Positions 42,582 to 51,027 of a DNA stretch of 64,000 nucleotides are shown one piece after another. Made by a program: the position numbers and the translations under genes. Position 1 is the first letter of the stretch. The number at the start of each line of letters is the position of its first letter. The DNA comes from Ornithinibacillus californiensis (lineage in GTDB: Bacteria > Bacillota > Bacilli > Bacillales > Amphibacillaceae), in NCBI RefSeq assembly GCF_001038485.1, contig NZ_LDUE01000036.1, forward strand, positions 1 through 64,000, in the 5' to 3' direction. Under the pieces are notes generated by a model, which worked only from the letters and a program-made list of their open reading frames with translations, did no database searches and was not told the origin of the DNA.

Positions 42582-44918
42582 ATGCTTGGAGATACGAGCT
42601 TTGCCATACACCCTGGTAAAGAGAAAAAAGTTGATGCAGTAGTATACCGCGATATCGGAAATCTAGTCGATGTTGAAAAAACAGGAGCAGCCTACTTCTT
42701 TCAGTGTGTAAATGGCAAGGTTGCTATCCAATTTTATACCGACGCTATTATTCGAGTAACGATGAATCAGAAACAAAAGCCAGCATTAAATCACTCCAAA
42801 GCTGTTATTGTGGAACCACAGTTGGTTGAAGTTGAGGAGCATGATACAGAAGAAGTGCTAATTTTAAAATCTACTAAACTAGAACTTCATATAGAAAAGC
42901 AACCTTGTAGAATAAAAGTGTTAGATCCGCAAGGTAGAGTTCTTGTTTCAGAAGATAAACATGGAATGGCCTACCGTGAAAATGGTGAAGTTATTGCATT
43001 TAAACAGATGAAAGAAAATGATCATTTCTATGGTTTTGGTGAAAAGTCGGGTCACCTAAATAAACGTGGTGAGAGACTTGAAATGTGGAACACAGACGTG
43101 TATGCACCACATAATCCTGAAACGAACGCACTATATGAGTCGATTCCGTATTTCATGACGTTACGTGATGGAAATGCACATGGAATTTTCTTTGATAATA
43201 CATTCCGTACGTTCTTTGATATGAAAACATCTGAAGAATATTACTCTTTCTCTGCAGAGGGTGGACAGCTAGATTATTACGTGATGGTAGGTCCTCATCC
43301 GAAAATGGTATTAGAGCAATACACATACCTAACTGGTAGAATGCCGTTACCGCCGAAATGGTCACTTGGTTATCATCAGTCCCGTTATAGCTATGAAACA
43401 GAGGCAGAAGTAAGAGAGCTAGCACAGAATTTTATCGACAAGAACATTCCTGTTGATGTGATTCATTTAGATATTCACTATATGAATGGGTACCGCGTCT
43501 TTACGTTTGATAAAGAACGTTTCCCTAATCCAGAAAAGCTTATTGCTGATCTGAAAGAAATGGGTATCCGTGTCGTGCCAATTGTGGACCCTGGGGTGAA
43601 AAAGGATTCGGAATATCCGATTTATCAAGAGGGTGTTCGAGAAGATAATTTCTGTAAGTATATCGAGGGTGACATATACTATGGTGAAGTTTGGCCAGGT
43701 GCGAGTGCATTCCCTGATTTTACAGAGGAGCGAGTTCGCAAATGGTGGGGCGACAAGCATGCATTCTATACGTCAATAGGGATTGAAGGTATTTGGAATG
43801 ACATGAACGAGCCTGCCGTATTTAATGAAACAAAGACAATGGATGTTGAAGTGATGCACCGTAATGATGGTAATCCAACGACACACCGTGAATTACACAA
43901 TGTTTATGGGCTATTAATGGGGAAAGCAACGTATGAGGGAATGAAAGATAACCTTCAAGGAAAGCGACCATTCCTGTTGACACGAGCTGGTTATGCTGGC
44001 GTTCAACGATACGGTTCCGTATGGACTGGAGATAATCGTAGCTTCTGGGAGCATCTACAAATGTCACTTCCTATGGTAATGAACCTTGGACTATCCGGTG
44101 TAGCTTTCACTGGTCCAGACGTTGGTGGGTTTGCCCATGATACGAATGCAGAATTATTAACTCGTTGGACACAGGTTGGTGCATTTACACCATTTTTCCG
44201 TAACCATTCAGCAATCGGTTTCCGCTATCAAGAGCCGTGGCAATTTGGCGAAAAGTACGAAGCGATTATGAAGAAATATATACAAATGCGTTACGTATGG
44301 ATGCCGCAGTTATATTCTCTATTCTATCAAGCTAGTAAGCAAGGATTACCGGTTATGCGTCCATTGCTAATGGAGTATCCAGACGATGTGAAAACATACA
44401 ACATCAATGACCAATTCATGATTGGTGATAATGTGATTATGGCACCAATCCTAAACCCTGCCGTAACGGACAGGGCGGTATATTTACCTGAAGGAGATTG
44501 GGTTGAATTTTCAACTGGTGCAAGTTATGAAGGAGAGAAGGTTCACCTTATCCATGCCGAGTTAGAAGATCTACCAATTTTTGTCCGTAAAGGGTCTGCT
44601 ATTATGCAAGGGGAATGGAGTTCCAATCAAGATAAGCAAACAAAAACATTAACGATGAATGTATATGCATCAAGTAACGAGGAGAGCTATTCCTTTACAT
44701 TTTACGATGATGATGGTGAAAGCTTTGCTTATGAAAATGGAGAATTTTTAAAATTAGATTTAGAAATTCAATCTAGTGCCGATAAAATAGAAATAAACGT
44801 CGTTGAAAAAGAAGGAAGCTATCAACCTTCTTATCGTGAAATTAAGATTGAGTTAGTTGGAGCAACAAACCAAAGCGTGTTTGTGAATGGGGCAGAAAGT
44901 AAACGTATAACATTATAA
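42582..44918 (+). CDS. alpha-glucosidase (GH31)
   Basis: 778 residues: an N-terminal beta-sandwich (about 1-240), a barrel with the nucleophile Asp in GIWNDMNEP (about 405-413), and VWTGDNRSFWEHLQMS, TGPDVGGFAHD and FFRNHSAIG as further GH31 signatures, then a C-terminal beta domain. No signal peptide, so cytoplasmic. It releases glucose from alpha-linked oligosaccharides, complementing the GH13 enzyme encoded 58 bases upstream. AGGAGGTATAAC precedes ATG 42582. It is followed closely by the regulator gene. Confidence 0.92.
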   Translation: MLGDTSFAIHPGKEKKVDAVVYRDIGNLVDVEKTGAAYFFQCVNGKVAIQFYTDAIIRVTMNQKQKPALNHSKAVIVEPQLVEVEEHDTEEVLILKSTKLELHIEKQPCRIKVLDPQGRVLVSEDKHGMAYRENGEVIAFKQMKENDHFYGFGEKSGHLNKRGERLEMWNTDVYAPHNPETNALYESIPYFMTLRDGNAHGIFFDNTFRTFFDMKTSEEYYSFSAEGGQLDYYVMVGPHPKMVLEQYTYLTGRMPLPPKWSLGYHQSRYSYETEAEVRELAQNFIDKNIPVDVIHLDIHYMNGYRVFTFDKERFPNPEKLIADLKEMGIRVVPIVDPGVKKDSEYPIYQEGVREDNFCKYIEGDIYYGEVWPGASAFPDFTEERVRKWWGDKHAFYTSIGIEGIWNDMNEPAVFNETKTMDVEVMHRNDGNPTTHRELHNVYGLLMGKATYEGMKDNLQGKRPFLLTRAGYAGVQRYGSVWTGDNRSFWEHLQMSLPMVMNLGLSGVAFTGPDVGGFAHDTNAELLTRWTQVGAFTPFFRNHSAIGFRYQEPWQFGEKYEAIMKKYIQMRYVWMPQLYSLFYQASKQGLPVMRPLLMEYPDDVKTYNINDQFMIGDNVIMAPILNPAVTDRAVYLPEGDWVEFSTGASYEGEKVHLIHAELEDLPIFVRKGSAIMQGEWSSNQDKQTKTLTMNVYASSNEESYSFTFYDDDGESFAYENGEFLKLDLEIQSSADKIEINVVEKEGSYQPSYREIKIELVGATNQSVFVNGAESKRITL

Positions 44919-44939
44919 AGGGAAAGTAGAGGTGGGGTC

Positions 44940-45959
44940 ATGGTAACGATAAAGGATGTAGCAAAAATTAGCGGGGTTTCCCCCTCTACTGTTTCCCGTG
45001 TAATTGCCAATAATCCTAGGATTAGTGAAGAAACAAAGAAAAAAGTCCGAAAAGCGATGAAGGAATTGGGGTATCATCCCAATGTCAATGCTAGAAATCT
45101 AGTTGCGAAGTCGACGAAAGCAGTCGGAGTTATTTTGCCGTCTTCCACGAATACCGCCTTACAAAATCCGTTCTTTCCAGAAATCTTACGAGGAATCGGC
45201 TCGGTCATTCATGATGCCGAATACTCAATGTACCTATCAACTGGTGAAACAGAGGAAGAGATTTTTAATGAGGTACAGCGTTTGGTGTACGGTAGTTATG
45301 TTGGTGGGATTATTCTTCTTTACTCTCGTATTAATGATAAAGTAACTAATTTTCTAAGGGAGCAGAATTTTCCATTTATCATTGTTGGAAAGCCGTATGA
45401 TTATGAGACACAAATCTCTCATGTGGATAATGATAACTTTAAAGCTGGTAAAGAGATTACAAAGCATTTAATTGAGATGGGACATAGTCGTATTGGATTT
45501 ATTGGTGGTTCAAGGGATTTGTTTGTGACTCGTGACCGTGAAAATGGCTATTTAGCTGCTTTGGAAGAGGCGGGGATAGAGGACTGTGAATCGTACAAGA
45601 TTCATACCGAATTTCTGAAATCTGGTGGTCGAGAAGCTGTAGAGCATCTGATGTCACTAGATACTCCACCAACGGGACTGGTTGTAAGTGATGATTTGAT
45701 CAGTCTCGGCATATTAAGTATGTTGGAGGAGTACGGTATTCGTGTACCGCAAGATATTTCATTAGTTAGTTTTAACAATGTCTATCTATCAGAGATTACT
45801 AGACCAGCACTTACGACAGTTGATATCCAAATCTATGAATTAGGTGCTCAATCTGCAAAAGCCCTAATTGAAAAAACGCAAAATAAAAATGAACCGACGA
45901 AGCGAATAATTATTCCATATCAAATTGTTTTTCGTGATTCGGTTAGTAGGCTGTCCTAG
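44940..45959 (+). CDS. LacI-family regulator of maltodextrin genes
   Basis: 339 residues. An N-terminal helix-turn-helix, TIKDVAKISGVSPSTVSRVI (3-22), and hinge are followed by a periplasmic-binding-like sensor domain (AVGVILPSS, NPFFPEILRGI, HVDNDNFKAG, GLVVSDDL). It resembles MalR/MdxR-type regulators. It ends the glucosidase operon; likely operators are the palindromic GCAAACGTT sites before mdxE. GAGGTGGGG precedes ATG 44940. Confidence 0.88.
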   Translation: MVTIKDVAKISGVSPSTVSRVIANNPRISEETKKKVRKAMKELGYHPNVNARNLVAKSTKAVGVILPSSTNTALQNPFFPEILRGIGSVIHDAEYSMYLSTGETEEEIFNEVQRLVYGSYVGGIILLYSRINDKVTNFLREQNFPFIIVGKPYDYETQISHVDNDNFKAGKEITKHLIEMGHSRIGFIGGSRDLFVTRDRENGYLAALEEAGIEDCESYKIHTEFLKSGGREAVEHLMSLDTPPTGLVVSDDLISLGILSMLEEYGIRVPQDISLVSFNNVYLSEITRPALTTVDIQIYELGAQSAKALIEKTQNKNEPTKRIIIPYQIVFRDSVSRLS

Positions 45960-45994
45960 GGGATTTATCTCCTTGGGATGGCTTTTTTATTTTT
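45949..45994 (+). terminator. terminator after the LacI-type gene
   Basis: GGCTGTCCTAGGGGA and TCTCCTTGGGATGGC form an imperfect stem, followed by TTTTTTATTTTT. The left arm overlaps the end of the coding region. Confidence 0.75.
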
Positions 45995-46023
45995 GAAGTG
46001 AAATTTTATTTCAGGAATTCTGA

Positions 46024-46052
46024 TTGAATGATGTATTTTTATTTACTATACT
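46024..46052 (+). promoter_or_regulatory. promoter before namZ
   Basis: TTGAAT (46024-46029), 17 bases and TATACT (46047-46052) form a sigma-A-type promoter. GAAACGCTTTA just downstream (46061-46071) resembles a cre half with poor flanks. This probably drives namZ and the kinase gene. Confidence 0.55.
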
Positions 46053-46105
46053 TGTGGATAGGAAACGCTTTATTGAAAGATTACTAGTGGGGTAGGGGAG
46101 TATAA

Positions 46106-47254
46106 ATGAAACTTGGGTTAGAAGTTTTTTTAGATAAATATGTAGATAACTATGAGGGAAAACGTATTGGATTACTTACTAATTTAACAGGAGTGAATCA
46201 TCAATTAGAAGCAACCATTGATTTGTTTTATCGTCACGATCAAATCAATCTGACGGCACTTTTTGGACCGGAGCATGGAATTCGTGGGGAAGTTCAAGAG
46301 GGAAAATTAATAGACTCTAGTGTCGATACCTATACCGGCGTTCCGATACATAGTTTATATAACAAAGAGAAGAAGCCAAATGTAGACATGCTTCAAGATG
46401 TCGATGTTGTGTTTTGTGATTTACAAGATATTGGTGCGCGATATTATACATTCATATACTCATTAGCAAATACGATGCAAATGTGTGGGCAGGAAGGGAA
46501 AAAGGTTGTTGTGTTGGACCGTCCAAATCCGATTAATGGAATAACGATTGAGGGTAACTTAGTAGAGAATGAGTTCCAATCTTTTGTTGGAAAGTTTCCG
46601 ATTCCAGTCAGACATGGGATGACTATCGGTGAATTGGCACTTCTGTTTAAAAATGAATTTGCTATTGATTGTGACGTAGAAGTAATACCGATGGAAGGCT
46701 GGTCTAGGGAAATGTACTTTGACCAAACCGACCTGTTCTGGGTATCGCCATCACCGAATACGACAACGATGGATATGTGTGTGCTCTACCCAGGAACTTG
46801 CCTTGTAGAAGGGACGAATCTGTCAGAAGGAAGAGGTACGACAAAACCTTTCGAAGTAATTGGGGCGCCTTTTATCGATAGTAGAAAATTAACAGAAGAA
46901 TTGAATGCATTAAAAATAGAAGGTGTGCGTTTTCGACCGACTGTTTTTAAACCAATGTATTCAAAGCATGCTGGCGAGGTTTGTGAAGGAGTGCAAGTAC
47001 ATGTTTCCGACCGGTCGAAGCTGCGTTCTTTCGAGATGGGAATCCGATTGCTAGAAACGATTTACCGTCTCTATCCAGAGGATGTGGAGTTTATCCAAGC
47101 TGGAAAGTTGAATCGTTACTTTTTGGACTTGTTAGCGGGAACAGATAAGTTACGAAAGCAAGTAATTCAAGGAGATACAAAGGAATTCCGTGCACAATTA
47201 CCAGAAGATACGCAACGATTTGAGAAAGTGCGTAAGAAATACTTTCTGTATTAA
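46106..47254 (+). CDS. namZ: exo-beta-N-acetylmuramidase NamZ (DUF1343)
   Basis: 382 residues, DUF1343 throughout: GLLTNLTGVN, FGPEHGIRGEVQEG, CDLQDIGARYYTFIYSLA, DRPNPING and SPSPNTTTMD. B. subtilis NamZ (YbbC) releases MurNAc from the non-reducing end of peptidoglycan fragments. Unlike that exported enzyme, this protein begins MKLGLEVFLDKY with no hydrophobic stretch, so it is probably cytoplasmic. GGGGAG precedes ATG 46106. Ten bases later comes a sugar kinase gene, which fits phosphorylation of the released MurNAc. It opens the peptidoglycan-recycling region. Confidence 0.9.
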   Translation: MKLGLEVFLDKYVDNYEGKRIGLLTNLTGVNHQLEATIDLFYRHDQINLTALFGPEHGIRGEVQEGKLIDSSVDTYTGVPIHSLYNKEKKPNVDMLQDVDVVFCDLQDIGARYYTFIYSLANTMQMCGQEGKKVVVLDRPNPINGITIEGNLVENEFQSFVGKFPIPVRHGMTIGELALLFKNEFAIDCDVEVIPMEGWSREMYFDQTDLFWVSPSPNTTTMDMCVLYPGTCLVEGTNLSEGRGTTKPFEVIGAPFIDSRKLTEELNALKIEGVRFRPTVFKPMYSKHAGEVCEGVQVHVSDRSKLRSFEMGIRLLETIYRLYPEDVEFIQAGKLNRYFLDLLAGTDKLRKQVIQGDTKEFRAQLPEDTQRFEKVRKKYFLY

Positions 47255-47266
47255 GGGGCTAAAGTG

Positions 47267-48244
47267 ATGAGATATGTAATTGGGATAGATGGTGGTGGAA
47301 CGAAGACAGAGGTTGCTCTGGCAGATTTAGATGGGAATGTTTTAGTGAACCAAGTTTATGGAGCAACAAATCCTAATACGGTTACGAAGCAAGAATTAAA
47401 AGAAACGTTTCTCCATATTTTTCAAGATATAGAGGGAAAAGTTCCAGGTAGTCTCCTCCAAGTATCCAGTGTTTTTGCAGGGATCTCAGGAGCGGGAAGT
47501 AAAGCTTCGGCAGCATTGCTAGAAGAAATAATCTCTCCCTATCTTTCTTCTTACACAAGATTGAAGGTTGAAGTGGATTCGATAAATGCGCTTTATTCAG
47601 GGACATTTGGAAAACCTGGCATTGTACAAATCTGTGGAACAGGCTCTATCACCTATGGCATCAATCAAAAGAAGGAACAAGATCGCGTTGGAGGTTGGGG
47701 CTATTTACTAGGAGATGAAGGAAGCGGCTATGAAATTGGGCGAAAAGGAATTGCGGCTGTTTTACAGTATGTAGATGGTCGTGGACCGGAAACCAAATTG
47801 GTCGACCTATTATATCAGCATTTTCAAGTGACCAGCGGCAGGGAGTTGATTGATCAAGTATATCAATCGGAATCTCCCAGATTAGTCATTGCACAAGTAT
47901 CAAAACTGGTTTACCAAGCATACGAATTAAAAGACCAAGCTGCAGTTGAAATACTAAGACAGACCTCAAAAGAAATAGCTTACAGTATAGTAACGTTACA
48001 TAAAAAACTATTTAATCAAGATGAGAAGGTAAAAGTTACACTATGTGGTGGTTTATTTAACAATCCAACTATACTCCCAGTACTAATAAAAGAAGCACTT
48101 GCAGATCACAATAACCACTTGACCCTCGTATTACCCGAAGTCCCACCAGTGGCAGGTTCAGTGATTGGTGCCTATATAGAGTTAGGAAATACTGTTTCTT
48201 CAGCTGTTAAGGAGAACTTAAGGGAGTATTGGAAGAAGGAATAA
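47267..48244 (+). CDS. BadF/BadG-type sugar kinase, probable MurNAc/GlcNAc kinase
   Basis: 325 residues, ASKHA ATPase fold: phosphate-1 loop GIDGGGTKTEVALAD (about 4-18), GTGSITYGI, and GGWGYLLGDEGSGYEIGRKG, the signature shared with N-acetylglucosamine kinases and clostridial MurK. In this setting it most likely phosphorylates MurNAc (and perhaps GlcNAc) on O6, giving the substrate of MurQ. This step would replace the phosphorylation done by the PTS transporter MurP in B. subtilis. AAGGGG lies eight bases before ATG 47267; GTG 47264 is an alternative. Substrate is inferred from neighbours. Confidence 0.82.
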   Translation: MRYVIGIDGGGTKTEVALADLDGNVLVNQVYGATNPNTVTKQELKETFLHIFQDIEGKVPGSLLQVSSVFAGISGAGSKASAALLEEIISPYLSSYTRLKVEVDSINALYSGTFGKPGIVQICGTGSITYGINQKKEQDRVGGWGYLLGDEGSGYEIGRKGIAAVLQYVDGRGPETKLVDLLYQHFQVTSGRELIDQVYQSESPRLVIAQVSKLVYQAYELKDQAAVEILRQTSKEIAYSIVTLHKKLFNQDEKVKVTLCGGLFNNPTILPVLIKEALADHNNHLTLVLPEVPPVAGSVIGAYIELGNTVSSAVKENLREYWKKE

Positions 48245-48290
48245 ATGTAAAAAGAAAAAGGGTGCATTTTAGCATGTTATTTAAGTTAAC

Positions 48291-48489
48291 TAGCTCCGGA
48301 AATACACGGAGACTCCTGCGGGAGGAAAGGCATAGGTGAGACCCCGAGAATGCACCTGCGTCTGCTAGTAACGCTACGCAGCAAGCTTCCTCGGTGCAAG
48401 GCTGCAATGAAGTAGATTCAAGTAGTTGCCTGGCTCACCAGCCGCCCGCGGAAAGCGGAGTGAGTTTTCCGGAGCGGGTCGATGCACTA
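48291..48489 (+). repeat. GC-rich palindromic dispersed element, copy 3, with enlarged centre
   Basis: The outer arms match copies 1 and 2 (CTCCGGAAATACACGGAGAC to GCGGAAAGCGGAGTGAG and CCGGAGCGGG). The centre is about 65 bases longer than in copy 2 and holds further inverted pairs: TGCACC with GGTGCA, and CTGCGT with ACGCAG. The element could thus fold into a branched or extended hairpin. It lies between the sugar kinase gene and the Fur-controlled flavodoxin gene. Confidence 0.8.
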
Positions 48490-48547
48490 CCCAATATCCA
48501 ACTTGCCATAATTCCGACATATATCCCAAATAATTATCACTACTTCA

Positions 48548-48577
48548 TTGAAATTGATAATCGTTATCATTTAAAAT
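48548..48577 (+). promoter_or_regulatory. flavodoxin promoter with Fur box
   Basis: TGATAATCGTTATCA (48555-48569) matches the Bacillus Fur 7-1-7 box TGATAATnATTATCA at all but one base. It lies between a possible -35 TTGAAA (48548-48553) and -10 TAAAAT (48572-48577; 18-base spacer), so Fur binding should block transcription when iron is plentiful. Confidence 0.8.
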
Positions 48578-48609
48578 AAAAGTGAGGGAAGAAGTTGGGA
48601 GGGATTAGG

Positions 48610-49077
48610 TTGAGTAGAGTATTAATCCTTTATACAAGCTTGACTGGAAACACAGAAATCTTAGCTGAAACAATAGCAGATTATCTCAAGAAGCATCAGC
48701 ATGAAGTAACCTTAAAGCATTTTGAACAGGACCAGATTACCGCAGATGAAATTAAAGACTATGATGCTACACTAATAGGAATCTACACGTATGACTACGG
48801 GGAAATTCCATTTGAGGTCGAGTTCTTTTTTGATGAGTTAGATGAGGTCGACTTAACTGGTTGTATTACTGGTGTATTTGGAGCGGGAGATAGATTTTAT
48901 GGTGATACATTCGGGTTAGCTGTAGACTTAATGCATGATAAGCTAGAAGAACGAGGCGCTACTCTCGATCCAGAACGATTAAAAGTCGATATGGATCCTG
49001 AACAGGATGATATCAAACGTTGTGAGCAATTAGCGGAACGAGTAATTCAGAAAGCAATTGGTAAAGTAAATACTTGA
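48610..49077 (+). CDS. flavodoxin
   Basis: 155 residues. The FMN phosphate loop is TSLTGNTE (about 9-16), and YTYDYGEIPFE and FGAGDRFYGDTFG match the two flavin-flanking loops of short-chain flavodoxins. It is an FMN electron carrier that replaces ferredoxin during iron shortage, consistent with the near-perfect Fur box in its promoter. TTG 48610 has GGGAGG seven bases upstream; a TTG at 48595 lies before that site. It is monocistronic, ended by a terminator. Confidence 0.9.
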   Translation: MSRVLILYTSLTGNTEILAETIADYLKKHQHEVTLKHFEQDQITADEIKDYDATLIGIYTYDYGEIPFEVEFFFDELDEVDLTGCITGVFGAGDRFYGDTFGLAVDLMHDKLEERGATLDPERLKVDMDPEQDDIKRCEQLAERVIQKAIGKVNT

Positions 49078-49086
49078 ATATATAAA

Positions 49087-49121
49087 CAGGGTCAGCTCAC
49101 AAAGGCTGACCCTGCTCTTTT
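49087..49121. terminator. bidirectional terminator between flavodoxin and spoIID-like genes
   Basis: CAGGGTCAGC and GCTGACCCTG form a perfect 10-bp stem with an eight-base loop, followed by CTCTTTTAAT; it lies between convergent genes. Confidence 0.88.
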
Positions 49122-50691
49122 AATAACGTTCTTCTAACTCAATTCCTTGATAGTAATGCTTTAAAATCTCATCATACGTATGACCTTTCACAGCCATTCC
49201 CATCGCACCAGTCTGAGATAGACCTACACCATGGCCCCAACCGCCACCATAAACTTCAAAGCCAGTTAGTGTCTTCGTACTATTATCAATTACTGGTTCT
49301 ACATAGAATAGTGTACTTAATAATACGCTTTGACCGCCATTAGCATTAATATACTTCAGCGACCAACGAATACGGTCTTTAAATTCATAGAAAGTGCCAT
49401 TCTCTGTTACAAACTCGATTTCTAGTACTCTACCAGAATTCGAACGTTCTAGTACATTAATTTCATAGACTTCTCCTACATCTGTACTGAAATAATCACT
49501 TAGTACTTCACTAATTTCTTCGTTTGTCCATTGGAAATACCAGCGATGATATTTCGACCAATCTGCTTCAAAATCACCATTACGTTGTGCACGTAGCGAT
49601 TTAGGATTTGCATGACTCTTAAATACTTCTAAAGTCGGTACATTCTCAATAGCTTTTCCTCGTTGTGAATCCGGGACACCACGCAGATATGGTACCGGGT
49701 CAGATGCCCATACATCTTCATTATTAGCTGTATATCCACCGGTAGTTGAGTGATAGACCGCGTTAATTAACTTTCCATTGTAAGTTGCTACGACACCCTC
49801 TGTTTCCTGAACAGCTTGCGTCGAAATAGGGTGTTCCACATCGTAGCCACCATATACTTGGTCAGATGTTGTTGGTAGTAAGTCATACCCATCTGCACTA
49901 CGTTTACCTAATCCTGAAATAGCATACGTTCTAGCAGCGACAGCCTGTGATTTTTGTGCTTCTAATTCGCCATATGGAACTGGTGGTAATTCTCGTGGAA
50001 CAACACCATATAAGTACTCTTCTAGTGGTAATTCATTAATACCTGCCAATGTACCCGCACTATTAAAGCCAACCTCACCTATTCCGCGGTACTGGCTACC
50101 ATTAATTTTTATGACGCCATTTTCTGAGCTGATTTGAATCGCATTCGGTACAATTTGTTCAAATCCATCTGCTACTACTTTGATTTCTGACTCGCCAGAT
50201 GAAACTGTAATAACTCTCCAGTAGGAGTCACTAGCTGCGAATCCTTCCGCAATCATTTGTTGACGGAAAGACTCACGTTCGCTCCAACCAGCATCGGTTG
50301 GGAACTTTCCAATTAACAATCGCCATCCATCAAGATAGTCTTCTACATAGGTTTCATAGCCTGCAGCTTCTGCTCGATTTAACCAATCCTGCATATAAGG
50401 AACACTAGTAGTCCACGCAGTTTGTAGGCGGAAGTTGGTTTCGATTGTTGCACTTGAGGACAATTCGACATTTACCTCACCATTTTCGCCTGTATAAATT
50501 ACTTCACCAGTTTCTTTATCCGTTATGGTGAAGTCTTCATTACTTCCAATGCTAATGGATTCAGCGCTTGGAACAACCCCGATTCGGATCATTTGTGTGG
50601 TGCTTTCTGCAAAACTAGTAAATCCGGTTGAAATAAATCCTGATAAAGCTAATAAACTAACTAGTAAGAACATCCCTAGTTTTTTCAACAT
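49120..50691 (-). CDS. exported SpoIID/LytB-domain protein with SPOR-like region
   Basis: 523 residues. A signal peptide (about 1-28) is followed by an SPOR-like peptidoglycan-binding stretch (about 92-162). A SpoIID domain starts near 205: LPLEEYLYGVVPRELPP with Glu234 matching the catalytic Glu of SpoIID, then AVAARTYAIS and HSTTGGYTANNEDVW. SpoIID is a lytic transglycosylase that leaves 1,6-anhydroMurNAc ends. ATG 50691 follows AGGAGG; GTG 50697 overlaps that site. A cre-like site lies just upstream. It neighbours anmK, whose product uses anhydroMurNAc. A cell-wall role in vegetative or sporulating cells is possible; activity is inferred. Confidence 0.85.
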   Translation of the reverse strand: MLKKLGMFLLVSLLALSGFISTGFTSFAESTTQMIRIGVVPSAESISIGSNEDFTITDKETGEVIYTGENGEVNVELSSSATIETNFRLQTAWTTSVPYMQDWLNRAEAAGYETYVEDYLDGWRLLIGKFPTDAGWSERESFRQQMIAEGFAASDSYWRVITVSSGESEIKVVADGFEQIVPNAIQISSENGVIKINGSQYRGIGEVGFNSAGTLAGINELPLEEYLYGVVPRELPPVPYGELEAQKSQAVAARTYAISGLGKRSADGYDLLPTTSDQVYGGYDVEHPISTQAVQETEGVVATYNGKLINAVYHSTTGGYTANNEDVWASDPVPYLRGVPDSQRGKAIENVPTLEVFKSHANPKSLRAQRNGDFEADWSKYHRWYFQWTNEEISEVLSDYFSTDVGEVYEINVLERSNSGRVLEIEFVTENGTFYEFKDRIRWSLKYINANGGQSVLLSTLFYVEPVIDNSTKTLTGFEVYGGGWGHGVGLSQTGAMGMAVKGHTYDEILKHYYQGIELEERY

Positions 50692-50706
50692 GCCCACCTC
50701 CTATTT

Positions 50707-50721
50707 TAAAAACGCTTACAT
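50707..50721 (-). promoter_or_regulatory. putative cre site before the spoIID-like gene
   Basis: On the minus strand ATGTAAGCGTTTTTA matches the cre consensus WTGNAANCGNWNNCA except one position. It lies about 16 bases upstream of the start codon, suited to blocking elongation or initiation. Confidence 0.5.
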
Positions 50722-50973
50722 TAATACATATTCAACAGCCTTTGGAAGAATCCTTTTTATTTCGTATAGGCAAAAAGAACCTTTTTTCATTCATAGATAG
50801 GTCATTTGTATAATAGTAATGAAATAAGAAAACATTTTTTGTGAAAAAATAATGAATTAGTATTTCAATTTTAATTATTTCATGTATAATAAAAGTGAAT
50901 TTATAGAATGAAAAATAAATCTACTAGAAGAGTACGTTTGAAGAAAGATTTCAAATCTTTTATTTAGTTTAAA

Positions 50974-50988
50974 ATGTAAGCGATATCA
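50974..50988 (+). promoter_or_regulatory. cre (CcpA) site before the peptidoglycan-recycling operon
   Basis: ATGTAAGCGATATCA fits the cre consensus WTGNAANCGNWNNCA at every position. It lies 40-54 bases before the PIG-L gene start, so the long operon that follows is probably under carbon catabolite repression. The remaining 336-base gap is AT-rich; TATAAT hexamers at 50809 and 50885 are possible -10 elements without convincing -35 partners. Confidence 0.7.
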
Positions 50989-51027
50989 AAGGTTCATAGT
51001 ACAAAATCCTTAAGTGAGGTGTGGCAG

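Noticed and set aside
48394-48579. Plus-strand 61-residue reading frame
   Set aside because: It runs through the palindromic element and the Fur box, has no ribosome binding site and no protein-like pattern.
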